From positions 7,130 to 71,129 of the forward strand of contig CAZLWK010000015.1 in assembly GCA_964563395.1 (NCBI GenBank): DNA of 64,000 bases, written 5' to 3'. The notes under the pieces were generated by a model that saw only the letters and a program-made list of their open reading frames with translations, was not told the DNA's origin and made no database searches. The translations under genes were made by a program, and so were the position numbers. The DNA is from JBEVOS01 sp964563395 (lineage in GTDB: Bacteria; Pseudomonadota; Alphaproteobacteria; Caulobacterales; Aquidulcibacteraceae). Below, in pieces: positions 53,272 through 61,319 of the stretch (positions within the stretch are counted from its first letter, which is position 1; the number at the start of each line of letters is the position of its first letter).

Positions 53272-55161
53272 TTAGAAGCGCCAAGTGATAAGCGGAATCC
53301 AGCCCTGAAAGGCCAGGAAGGCGGAAAACGCGGCCAGCGAAAGGCTCGCGGGCCATGCATACGCCATGAACGGCGTCAGCGCACGACGCGTTTCGCGCGC
53401 CGTCTCCACGAGCGCCGCCGCCGAAGCCGCCACGCCGGAGAGACTCAAAAGGGCGAGCAGCGCGGACAGCCAGCTCAGCGTGCCGACCAGGCGCAAATCG
53501 CCCATGGATCCGAATATCCCAAATTGCGCGAAAAGTGCGAACAACGCCACATAGGAGGCGCCGGCGAGGAAAAGCCAAATCGGGATGCGGAAGGCGCCGC
53601 CCTGAGCCCGGCGACCCATCAGCGCCAAAACGCCCCAAACGATTGCGTGCACAATCGCGATAGCCGCGGCGATGGTCCCCAACCCGACGATCGTCAACCT
53701 GCCATAGGCGCTCCAGGCGGGCACGCGTCGATAGGATTCGGACTCCACCCAAAACGCGCGGCCGTCAGCTTCGACAAAGGCGCTTGTCGGGATCGAAAAG
53801 CCTTCCTCGACGAAGGTGCGCGCGCTGAGGGGACGCACCAAACGTCCCTCTCCCGGCGACAAAAGCGGCGAGACGCGCACCGCGCCATCGACGATTTCGA
53901 GACGCTTCTGATCAAGCAAAGCGAAGATCCAACGCCGCAGGGGCATATCATGTGTGTAATTCTCATAGATGCCTGGAATCGCGGAATCTGGAGAAGCTGA
54001 CGTTCCAGGCGGAGAAGCGGGCGCCGCCGTCCCGCGCGTCAGGTGTTCGGCCACCGCCACGCGAAGCGCATTCATCGCCGCGCCGTCGCTCGTATTGACC
54101 ATGATGACGAACCCAGCCGCCAAATCGGGTGCGTAGCCCATGTTGGTGCGAAAGCCGTCGACCTTGCCCCAATGTCCACGCCAAAGGCGCGTGCCGACAG
54201 AGAACCCGAAATTGCCGAGCCCGTAGGACGCCTCGGTCGCGCCCGCAGCGGCCGCCAGCGAAGTTTCGCCGCGCTCCATACGCTCTAGAAGCGCGGCCGA
54301 AACGAAGGGCGTTCCATCAGGAAGCGCGCCGCGCCGCGCATAAAGCGCGGCGACCCTGGCCAGATCAGCGGGCGTGACAATCAGGGCGCCGGAGGGGCGC
54401 ACGCCCATGCTCCAGAACGGCTCCGCGCGCGCGCCGCCTTGAGCATAGCTGCGCGACAATGCGCCCATTGGCACGTCGGATTCTCGGAATGTCGCGCTGT
54501 CCATGCCCAACGGCGTGAACACCTCGCGACGCACCAAGGTGTCAAAGTCGGTTCCAGCGCGATCCGCCATGATCTGCGCGGCGATGGTGTGGCCGATATT
54601 GGCGTAGGAATAGAATTGGCCGGGCCGCCAACGCAACCGGATCGGCTCATAGCGCGCGATATAGGGCGCGAGCGGCGCGTCCGGCTCGTTGAACGCATAT
54701 TCCGCATAGCTTGAGCCAGGAAGGCCCGCCGTATGCTCAAGCAAATGCGCGAAGCGCACGGGCGCGGTTTCGCGCCAGGGATTGTCGATACGCAGCTCCG
54801 GCGCCAAGGCATGCAGATCGGCGTTAAAGTCAATCACGCCGGATTCGACAAGACGCAGGGCGAGCAGCGACGTGATGTTCTTGGAAACCGAGCCGGCGCG
54901 AAAGCGCGTCTGCGCCGTGACCGGCGCGCCCAACTCCGCGTCCATGACGCCATCGTAGAATTCAAGCGTCGGCGCGCCGTTCTCGACCAGGATGATCGCC
55001 GCCCCTTGAATGTCGTGCTCTTGAAGTATGGATTTGAAGCGCTCCGTCAGCGGCGCATGCGCATTTGGCCCCTGCTGCGCGGCCGCGAACGCGCCGGGGA
55101 TGAACGCTAAAGCGCCCGCGACGCAGAGGCGGCGCACCCAAGTGACGAGATCATTCCGCAT
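53272..55161 (-). CDS. Membrane-anchored serine hydrolase (beta-lactamase family, C-terminal membrane helices)
   Basis: The N-terminal signal peptide (LCVAGALAFIPGAFAAAQ) exports a class-C beta-lactamase-like domain with S-x-x-K as SVSK at 91-94, Y-x-N as YAN in FYSYANIGHT and H-x-G in GHWGKVDG. After about residue 450 there are four hydrophobic segments (IVGLGTIAAAIAIVHAIVWG and three more), so the enzyme is tethered to the inner membrane facing the periplasm. The length of 629 matches the beta-lactamase-plus-membrane architecture seen in D-aminopeptidase-like proteins. ATG at 55161 is preferred over a TTG at 55173. It heads an operon with paralogue 2 and the DUF3100 pair. Confidence 0.91.
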   Translation of the reverse strand: MRNDLVTWVRRLCVAGALAFIPGAFAAAQQGPNAHAPLTERFKSILQEHDIQGAAIILVENGAPTLEFYDGVMDAELGAPVTAQTRFRAGSVSKNITSLLALRLVESGVIDFNADLHALAPELRIDNPWRETAPVRFAHLLEHTAGLPGSSYAEYAFNEPDAPLAPYIARYEPIRLRWRPGQFYSYANIGHTIAAQIMADRAGTDFDTLVRREVFTPLGMDSATFRESDVPMGALSRSYAQGGARAEPFWSMGVRPSGALIVTPADLARVAALYARRGALPDGTPFVSAALLERMERGETSLAAAAGATEASYGLGNFGFSVGTRLWRGHWGKVDGFRTNMGYAPDLAAGFVIMVNTSDGAAMNALRVAVAEHLTRGTAAPASPPGTSASPDSAIPGIYENYTHDMPLRRWIFALLDQKRLEIVDGAVRVSPLLSPGEGRLVRPLSARTFVEEGFSIPTSAFVEADGRAFWVESESYRRVPAWSAYGRLTIVGLGTIAAAIAIVHAIVWGVLALMGRRAQGGAFRIPIWLFLAGASYVALFALFAQFGIFGSMGDLRLVGTLSWLSALLALLSLSGVAASAAALVETARETRRALTPFMAYAWPASLSLAAFSAFLAFQGWIPLITWRF

Positions 55162-55172
55162 CGGATCGAACA

Positions 55173-55207
55173 AAGTGTATCTTCTAACTTGCCAAGTGTA
55201 TACATAA
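55173..55207. promoter_or_regulatory. Tandem GntR2-type boxes (serine hydrolase/PepSY divergent promoter)
   Basis: AAGTGTATCTTCTA (55173-55186) has a perfect left half-site only, and AAGTGTATACATAA (55194-55207) matches 11 of 14 positions. The start points are 21 bp apart. They lie between the membrane serine hydrolase (minus) and the PepSY-PLP operon (plus). Confidence 0.75.
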
Positions 55208-55260
55208 TTTGCGAAACCGGGGCTGAAAATCGCGGTTGGGCGAAGGAGACCCGGTTAAGC

Positions 55261-56328
55261 ATGAGCCTTTTGCGTCTCGTTCGCCAAGTCCACGCCTGGT
55301 CGGGGGCCATCGCGGGCGGCCTCATCGCGCTCGTGGCGCTCACCGGCGTGCTGCTCCTTCTGGAGCCCGCCTATCTGAAGCTCGTTTATGCGCCAGCACC
55401 CATGGCGCAAGGCGGCGCCGATCCGGCGGCGCTTGGCGTGGACGCCGCTCGACTGCGCGCGCTGTTTCCTGGAGAAATCGTCGCCACCCTGCGCACCCCG
55501 CAGCCGGATTTTCCGGTTTGGCGGGTTTATCTCGACGCAGGCGGCGGGGCGTTCGTGGAACCGTCGAGCCTGCGCATTCTCGACCAATGGGCGCCGCTCA
55601 CACGTCTTCACGACATCGTTTACGTTGCGCACACCACCCTCTTTGCCGGTCACGAGGGTGAGTATCTCGTTGGCGCGCTCGGCGTAGCGAGCGCGCTCTT
55701 CGTTGTGTCGGGTTTGCTGCTGTGGGCGACGGCCCGCGGCGCACGCGCCTATCGCCTGTGGCCCGCCAGCTTGAAGCGCCCCGAGATTGTGCGATGGCAT
55801 CGAGACGCGGGCGCCGCGAGCGCTCTCTTCATCGCGCTCTCCGCTCTCACCGGCGCCGGCATGGCTCTGCCCGATCTCACGGAACAACTTTTGACGCCGA
55901 TCGTGGGCGCACACGCCGCGCCACCGGATCAACAGCGCAATAAGGGGGCGCCAGGCGAAGCGAACGCATTCGTCATCGCTTCCGAAGCGGTCGAGGGCGG
56001 GCGCGTGCAGCTGGTGCTAATGCCGCTTTCGGCGGACGATCCGATCACGTATCGCGTCCGCGCGCCTGGTGAATGGCATCCGAATGGCCGCTCGCTCGTA
56101 ACGGTCGATCCCACGGAAGGCCAAATCACCTATCTTGCCGATGCGCGCGCGGCGCGCGGCGTCGCCGCCGTCGAAAACACGCTCTATCCCTTGCATGCAG
56201 GCATAGAAGGAGCGCCCTTCTTCAGCGTGATTTTGTTCATCGCTGGCGCCCTCTACGCCGCACTGGCGGCGTTCGCCCTGTATACGTTCATCGCCGTACG
56301 ACTTCGCCGCCGTGACAGCGCCAGCTGA
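55261..56328 (+). CDS. PepSY-associated transmembrane protein
   Basis: This 355-residue membrane protein is of the PepSY_TM type. It opens with LLRLVRQVHAWSGAIAGG and a hydrophobic helix, has a periplasmic PepSY-like domain (about 60-150, PDFPVWRVYLDAGGGAFVEP), then further helices with LHDIVYVAHTTLF, VRWHRDAGAASALFIALSALTG and a last helix near 330-350. Such proteins often accompany TonB-dependent systems and have been proposed as ferric or flavin reductases in siderophore use. GGAG precedes the ATG at a longer than usual distance. It overlaps the next gene by 17 bp. Confidence 0.9.
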   Translation: MSLLRLVRQVHAWSGAIAGGLIALVALTGVLLLLEPAYLKLVYAPAPMAQGGADPAALGVDAARLRALFPGEIVATLRTPQPDFPVWRVYLDAGGGAFVEPSSLRILDQWAPLTRLHDIVYVAHTTLFAGHEGEYLVGALGVASALFVVSGLLLWATARGARAYRLWPASLKRPEIVRWHRDAGAASALFIALSALTGAGMALPDLTEQLLTPIVGAHAAPPDQQRNKGAPGEANAFVIASEAVEGGRVQLVLMPLSADDPITYRVRAPGEWHPNGRSLVTVDPTEGQITYLADARAARGVAAVENTLYPLHAGIEGAPFFSVILFIAGALYAALAAFALYTFIAVRLRRRDSAS

Positions 56329-57430
56329 TCCGCCCGCGAATCTGAGCAAGCGGGACTGGGCGCACTGGGCGCTCGCGCGCATGCGCGCGGAAGAGCAGCG
56401 TAGCGCCGACACCCATCTCATTAGACTCGAGCCGGCCGGGATGCCCGGCGCCGCCATCTATCTCAAGGATGAATCGATCCATCCGACGGGCAGCCTGAAG
56501 CATCGCCTCGCGCGTTCGCTTTTCCTCTACGGCCTGTGCAATGGCTGGATCGGGCCAAGCACGCGCATCATCGAGGCGTCATCCGGGTCCACCGCCATAT
56601 CGGAAGCGTATTTCGCCCGCCTGTTGCGACTAGAATTTCTTGCGATCGCGCCAATCGGCACCTCCTGCCGCAAGCTAGAGGAGATCAAGCGCTATGGCGG
56701 CGATTACAAGCTGGTGCCGCCGCACGACATCTACACGGAGGCGCAAGCGATCGCCGATCGCTGCGGCGGACTCTATCTGGATCAATTCACTTATGCCGAA
56801 CGCGCAACCGATTGGCGCGGCGCGAACAACATCGCCGAATCCCTGTTCGGTCAGATGGCGCGCGAGCCAAATCCCACGCCGGATTGGGTCATTTGCGGCG
56901 CCGGCACGGGCGGCACCTCGGCCACGATCGGGCGCTATATCCGTTACACGCCCTCGCTTTGTGAAAAAACACGTCTCCTTGTCGTCGATCCTGAGGGCTC
57001 GGTGTTTTTCGACGCGTATCGCGGCGCGCCCGCCAAAAGCGATCGCCCCTCGCGGATCGAAGGCATCGGCAGGCCGCGGTTGGAGCCGTCATTCTTACCC
57101 TCGGTCATCGACGCAATGGCCAAGGTTCCGGACGCCGCGAGCATAGCGGCGGCGTGGTGGCTCAAGGGCATGCTGGGACGCAGCGTCGGTCCATCCACGG
57201 GCGCGAATTTCTACGGCGCGCTGCACCTCGCGCGCACGAAAATTCAAGGTGAAGGCGCGCTTGTCACCCTCATCTGCGATCATGGCGAGCGTTACGAGGA
57301 CACGTGCTTCAGCCGCGATTGGCTCAAGGCGCAAGACCTGAACCTAGAGCCGCACCTCGAGGACATCGACGCCTTGTGGGCCGGCCGCGCACCGCGCGCA
57401 TCGCTGCGGATGCATGAAGGCGGCGACTAG
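56312..57430 (+). CDS. PLP-dependent cysteine synthase-family enzyme
   Basis: This fold-type II PLP enzyme of 372 residues has the Lys that binds PLP in PTGSLKHRLARSL (about 58), the substrate-binding SSGSTAISEAYF (about 91) and the phosphate-binding GAGTGGTSATIGRY. The RESP-like core matches the Cds1-type L-cysteine desulfhydrase branch rather than biosynthetic CysK, whose surroundings are absent. It starts at GTG 56312 inside the PepSY gene (17-bp overlap) and so is in the same operon under the tandem boxes at 55173. Beta-elimination from a Ser-, Cys- or diaminopropionate-like residue released from the peptide would fit; this is inference. Confidence 0.9.
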   Translation: MTAPADPPANLSKRDWAHWALARMRAEEQRSADTHLIRLEPAGMPGAAIYLKDESIHPTGSLKHRLARSLFLYGLCNGWIGPSTRIIEASSGSTAISEAYFARLLRLEFLAIAPIGTSCRKLEEIKRYGGDYKLVPPHDIYTEAQAIADRCGGLYLDQFTYAERATDWRGANNIAESLFGQMAREPNPTPDWVICGAGTGGTSATIGRYIRYTPSLCEKTRLLVVDPEGSVFFDAYRGAPAKSDRPSRIEGIGRPRLEPSFLPSVIDAMAKVPDAASIAAAWWLKGMLGRSVGPSTGANFYGALHLARTKIQGEGALVTLICDHGERYEDTCFSRDWLKAQDLNLEPHLEDIDALWAGRAPRASLRMHEGGD

Positions 57431-57435
57431 GCGCC

Positions 57436-57451
57436 GCGCGCTCAAGCGCGC
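57436..57451. terminator. Weak GC hairpin between convergent genes
   Basis: GCGCGCT and AGCGCGC can pair around a very short loop between the PLP-enzyme stop and the enoyl-CoA hydratase stop. No T-tract follows on either strand, so the terminator call is weak. Confidence 0.3.
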
Positions 57452-57452
57452 G

Positions 57453-58253
57453 CTAATCGCCCTTGAATGCGGGCGACCGCTTTTCAAAGAAAGCGTTCAC
57501 GCCCTCCTGGAAATCGCCGCTGCCGAAGGTGAGCAGGAATTGATCGCGATCCATGAAGCTGGACGCGAAATGGTTGGCGCCGGCGGTGGCATTGACCGCC
57601 TCCTTCGTCATGCGCACGGGCAGCGGCGGCAGCGCCGCCACCTTTTCGGCCCATGCCATGGCATGCGCGAAGGCCATGCCTTTCGGGGCCAATTCATCCG
57701 CCAATCCCCAGTGCACACACGTCGCCGCATCGGTCATCTCGCCGAACATGACGAATCGTTTCGCGCGCGCGGGCCCCATCAGACTCACCAGACGCGGAAT
57801 GCTACGCCAGCTCATATTGATGCCGAGCGGCACTTCCGGCAGGCGCATTTGCGCGCCTTCGCCGACGATGCGGAAATCGCAGGCTGTCGCCAAGGCGCAC
57901 GCCCCGCCGACGCAATATCCCTCGATCGCGACGATGGTCACCGGCTCCATCTCCTCCCATGCCCTGCACATGTCAGGGCCCGCGAGCACGCCCTCGCGCA
58001 ATTCCAGCAAAGAGGGCTTGGCCGCTTTTCGATCGCCGACCGAGGAATTGAGGTCCGCCCCCGCTGAGAAGTTTCGATCGCCGCCGCGCAATATGATCGC
58101 GCGAATGCTGGGCTTTGTTCGATACGCGCGCGCGAATTGCGTGAGTTCAGCCATCAGTTTCGCATTCAGCGCATTGCGCGCATCGGGCCGGTTGAGCGTG
58201 ACGACAACGATCCCGTTTCCTTCCGAGATCAAAAGATGCTCGTACTCGCTCAT
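57453..58253 (-). CDS. Enoyl-CoA hydratase/isomerase family protein (module D)
   Basis: This crotonase-fold enzyme of 266 residues carries the oxyanion-hole segments GGDRNFSAGADLNSSVG (about 57-73) and EGYCVGGACALATACDFRIV (about 109-128), followed by LPEVPLGINMSW. It is only distantly like the module C crotonase. It diverges from TetR2 across an intergenic region that contains the inverted repeat at 58299, so it is probably controlled by TetR2 along with receptor 4 and the ligase. Its CoA substrate is unknown. Confidence 0.93.
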   Translation of the reverse strand: MSEYEHLLISEGNGIVVVTLNRPDARNALNAKLMAELTQFARAYRTKPSIRAIILRGGDRNFSAGADLNSSVGDRKAAKPSLLELREGVLAGPDMCRAWEEMEPVTIVAIEGYCVGGACALATACDFRIVGEGAQMRLPEVPLGINMSWRSIPRLVSLMGPARAKRFVMFGEMTDAATCVHWGLADELAPKGMAFAHAMAWAEKVAALPPLPVRMTKEAVNATAGANHFASSFMDRDQFLLTFGSGDFQEGVNAFFEKRSPAFKGD

Positions 58254-58298
58254 GCGACCACCTACCGCAAATCCTCGCGCGCCCGGGAACGCACTTGA

Positions 58299-58314
58299 CT
58301 GAACATTAGTTCAG
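58299..58314. promoter_or_regulatory. Inverted repeat, probable TetR2 operator
   Basis: CTGAACATTAGTTCAG has perfect 6-bp arms (CTGAAC/GTTCAG) around a 4-bp centre. It lies 43 bp upstream of the TetR2 ATG and 46 bp upstream of the divergent enoyl-CoA hydratase. A related site occurs at 61251. Confidence 0.82.
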
Positions 58315-58356
58315 CTGTGCAATGATGGCAATTCATTATCGAACGGGACGCGTTCC

Positions 58357-59007
58357 ATGTCGCAGAAAAACGGCGTCGCGCAGGCTAAATTGAACGAGCG
58401 CATCGCCGCCGGACGCGAACGGCTCATTCAAGTCGCGATGCGTCTTTTCGCGGAAAAGGGGTTTGACGGCGTGACCGTGCGCGACATCTCGGCGGCGGCC
58501 GACGTCTCGGTCGGTCTGATCAATCATCACTTCGCCTCCAAGGAGGGCCTGCGCCAAGCCGTGGATGAGTATTTCCATCGGCGTACGGCGGCCGCCATCG
58601 AACGCGCGATTCAAGCGACGAGCAATCTCGATCCCGCTCAGGTCGGCGAATATGAGCGACAATGGATCTTGAAATATGCCGATGAATGGCCGGATTTCGT
58701 CGCCTATATGCGCCGCGCGCTGATGGACGCGAGCCCTTGGGGAGAGAAATTGTTCCGCAGATATTTCGACTCGATTCGATCCATGGTGGACCGGTTCGAT
58801 GCGGACGGGCGCATCGCCCCAGACGCGGACAGACTTTTTCTGCCGCTGATCTATCTCTTTATCCTGATCGGCCCTCTCGTGCTCGACCCATACATCAAAT
58901 CCTTGCTCGGGAAATCGAGCTACGATCCCGACATGTGGGCGCGATTTCAGCGCGCGGCGGTGTCCATGTTCTGGAAGGGCGTGGGCGCACCAACGCCCGG
59001 CGCCTAG
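58357..59007 (+). CDS. TetR/AcrR family regulator 2
   Basis: This TetR-type regulator of 216 residues has its helix-turn-helix at about 32-62: the turn and recognition helix read VTVRDISAAADVSVGLINHHF, seen here as RDISAAADVSVG and LINHHFASKEGL. An all-helical ligand-binding domain follows. It is a different subgroup from TetR1. Its gene is divergent from the enoyl-CoA hydratase, with a clear inverted repeat in between. Acyl-CoA-responsive TetR proteins often sit in such catabolic clusters, so an acyl-CoA effector is a sensible guess. Confidence 0.94.
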   Translation: MSQKNGVAQAKLNERIAAGRERLIQVAMRLFAEKGFDGVTVRDISAAADVSVGLINHHFASKEGLRQAVDEYFHRRTAAAIERAIQATSNLDPAQVGEYERQWILKYADEWPDFVAYMRRALMDASPWGEKLFRRYFDSIRSMVDRFDADGRIAPDADRLFLPLIYLFILIGPLVLDPYIKSLLGKSSYDPDMWARFQRAAVSMFWKGVGAPTPGA

Positions 59008-59025
59008 CCTTCCCCTCAAAAAGAA

Positions 59026-59057
59026 TGGACCGCGCCCCCGAATGGCGGCGCGGTCCA
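59026..59057. terminator. Hairpin terminator between TetR2 and receptor 4
   Basis: TGGACCGCGCC pairs with GGCGCGGTCCA (11 bp) across a 10-nt loop. On the minus strand the stem is followed by TTCTTTTT, a good intrinsic terminator for receptor 4. Confidence 0.85.
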
Positions 59058-59075
59058 GCCTAGTCTCAAGGAGGC

Positions 59076-61205
59076 CTAAAAGTTTACGCCGACTTGGATG
59101 CCGACGCGGCGGGGATAAAGAATCTGCCTGCTGTTCGTCACCGGCGCCACGACGGAGGCGCTGTCATCGTCCAGAGCATTCAAGGCAAACGCCTCGACGG
59201 ACCAGGCGCCGATATCCAGACCGGCGCGAAGCGTCACATCCTCGATAGCGTCGGAGGCGACCCCAGTGGTGGCGTCGCGCTGCTCATCGCGAAACGCATA
59301 GCTTGAATAGAACGAGAGCGTCGAACCACCGAACCAGGATATCGGCCGCTCATAGCTCGCCGCCAGCGTTAAATTGCTCTCGGGCACATTCGGCGGGCGC
59401 TCGCCATTCCGCACGCCGGCGAGCGAAAGCGATAAGGCCGTGGGCGCGTTCTTGATCTCGGAATCGTTCACGTTGGCGACGGCTTGCAGGGTTAAGCCGT
59501 CCACCGGGCGCCACATAAGGCCCAAATCAATGCCCGTGATTTCATAATCGCCGCCATTGATGATCGAGGCCAGAGCGCCGAATTGCGTCTGCACGCCTTC
59601 CCAATCCGTCCGGTAGATCGACGCCTCGATCAGCCAGTCGCGCTCAGGCGATTGCCAACGACTGCCAATTTCATAGGTCCACAATTCATCTGGTTCGACC
59701 TGATTTTGTGTCGTACCGAGCGGAAGCCCGAGCAAGAGATCCGCCACAACCGCCTGCGAATCGGTCTGCAATGTGCCGCTTCTGAAGCCCTTCGCAGCAT
59801 TCAGGTACACGATGAAATCATCTGTGGCGTTATAGGTCAGATTGAAGCGCGGGCTTACCGAATCCCATTCCGCGCCCTGCGTGTTCGTCAGCGCCGTGAT
59901 GCGATCGAAGCCGCTCGCGCTCCGCTCATCCTCGAAATAGCGCACGCCGACCAGGGGCACGAGCTTCCCATCGAAAAGGCTCACCGACGCCTCGCCGAAG
60001 AGCGACCAAGAGGTCGTATCGATGGGCCCCACCGTATCGATGAGGCGAAGGATTCCGTCACAGGCGACCGAATAAAAGCAAATGTCGCTATCGATCGTGG
60101 CGTCGCGATAAAATCCTCCCACCATCCACCGGATCGGGCTTTCATTGTCCGAGGTCAGCCGGATTTCCTGCGTGAAGGACGTCGTGTCGAAGGTGCTGTC
60201 GTTCGAATAAAAGGGTCCCACGCCGGCGACATCGATTGGCACATCAAAGTCGAGCGTATGATCAATATAGGAGGAATTGGACGTGAGAACGCCAAAGCCC
60301 AGATCCCAATTCAGGGTGAGCGAGAGGAGGTCCATGTCGATCTCGGTGTATCCGGGACCGCGGGAAAAACCAAGGATCGTGGGCTCGTCAAAGGCGAGAT
60401 TGAGGGTGTTCGTGGCCCCCTGTTCATTGTCGATGCGCCAATAGGTGAGGCTGACATCGAGCGCTTCGTTCGGCGTGAAGAGCGCGGTCGCACGAACATT
60501 GGCGCCGGAAAAATCGTTCACGTCCTCGCCGTCGAGCCCAGGGGTCAGAACGTCGTCATAAGCGGCATATCCGCCCAATTCGTCGTAGGAGGCGGCGATG
60601 CGCAGGGCGAGACGGTCCTCCACCACGGGAATGTTGAGCACGCCAGCAACGCTGTAATTTTCGCCTCCGTCCGACGTCGATGCCCCCTCCACCTGAGCGC
60701 GACCTGAAAAAGCGGACGCGTCCGGACGAGCGGTGACGAGCTTGATCGTGCCGCCCATCGAACCCTGGCCGTAGAGCGTGCCCGAAGGGCCCCGCACGAC
60801 TTCGACGCGCGTAACGTCAAGGAGGCCCGCCGGCGGCGTGAGCTGCAGGTTGGGAATGCCGAACGGCGTCTCATCGATGTAATAGCCGACGAGCCCGTCG
60901 CCGGTCGTGCCGCTGGAAATCCCGCGTATCTGAATCGTGTCGAAGCCCGGCGTGGAGCTGGAGACGACCGACGCGCCAGGAATGAGCGCGGTGAGCTCAG
61001 CCACGCTTCGCACGCCCGCATTCTCAAGCTGCTCAGCGCCCAGCGCCTGCACCGCAAGAGGCACATCGAAAATATTCTCGGCGCGCTTCTGCGCCGTGAC
61101 GACGATTTCGTCGGCCGTGCCCGCCTCCTGCCCGATCGCCGGCCCGGCCAAAGCGACAAAGCCGAAGGCTCCCGCCGCGCTCAACAGCATCGCGCGCTTG
61201 GACAT
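59076..61205 (-). CDS. TonB-dependent receptor 4
   Basis: This outer-membrane TonB-dependent transporter of 709 residues has a signal peptide (FVALAGPAIGQ), TonB box DEIVVTAQKRAENI, plug motifs IQIRGISSGT, YYIDETPFGIPN and VEVVRGPSGTLYGQGSMGGT, and a barrel ending VGVNF with terminal Phe. No signalling extension is present. It diverges from the acyl-CoA ligase, and the gap contains a TetR2-like site 46-61 bp upstream of its ATG. It probably imports the carboxylic compound that the ligase activates. Confidence 0.94.
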   Translation of the reverse strand: MSKRAMLLSAAGAFGFVALAGPAIGQEAGTADEIVVTAQKRAENIFDVPLAVQALGAEQLENAGVRSVAELTALIPGASVVSSSTPGFDTIQIRGISSGTTGDGLVGYYIDETPFGIPNLQLTPPAGLLDVTRVEVVRGPSGTLYGQGSMGGTIKLVTARPDASAFSGRAQVEGASTSDGGENYSVAGVLNIPVVEDRLALRIAASYDELGGYAAYDDVLTPGLDGEDVNDFSGANVRATALFTPNEALDVSLTYWRIDNEQGATNTLNLAFDEPTILGFSRGPGYTEIDMDLLSLTLNWDLGFGVLTSNSSYIDHTLDFDVPIDVAGVGPFYSNDSTFDTTSFTQEIRLTSDNESPIRWMVGGFYRDATIDSDICFYSVACDGILRLIDTVGPIDTTSWSLFGEASVSLFDGKLVPLVGVRYFEDERSASGFDRITALTNTQGAEWDSVSPRFNLTYNATDDFIVYLNAAKGFRSGTLQTDSQAVVADLLLGLPLGTTQNQVEPDELWTYEIGSRWQSPERDWLIEASIYRTDWEGVQTQFGALASIINGGDYEITGIDLGLMWRPVDGLTLQAVANVNDSEIKNAPTALSLSLAGVRNGERPPNVPESNLTLAASYERPISWFGGSTLSFYSSYAFRDEQRDATTGVASDAIEDVTLRAGLDIGAWSVEAFALNALDDDSASVVAPVTNSRQILYPRRVGIQVGVNF

Positions 61206-61250
61206 TGATTTCCTCCCCTCCGGACATATTGAGCGCCGGTTCAGTTGAGA

Positions 61251-61266
61251 CTAAACAAATGCTCAG
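61251..61266. promoter_or_regulatory. Second probable TetR2 operator (receptor 4/ligase divergent promoter)
   Basis: Read on the minus strand, CTGAGCATTTGTTTAG matches the repeat at 58299 at 13 of 16 positions, with changes at positions 5, 10 and 14. It lies in the 114-bp divergent promoter between receptor 4 and the acyl-CoA ligase. Confidence 0.62.
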
Positions 61267-61319
61267 TCATGTGCAATAGCTTGGAGGGCATCGATCCTTC
61301 GCCGATAGTGAGAGCCGCC

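Noticed and set aside
52807..54000. Long plus-strand open frame opposite the serine hydrolases
   Set aside because: It is Arg-rich, has no domain, and both minus-strand genes show complete catalytic motifs.
56278..56287. TGTATACG inside the PepSY gene, resembling the GntR box core
   Set aside because: It is within coding sequence, lacks symmetric arms and is not near a start that needs a promoter.
31453..57430. Reading module C as a microcystin/nodularin (mlr) degradation cluster
   Set aside because: A beta-lactamase-fold hydrolase and a D-Glu branch would fit, but no mlrA-type membrane protease or mlrC-type M81 metallopeptidase is present, so the specific claim is not supported.
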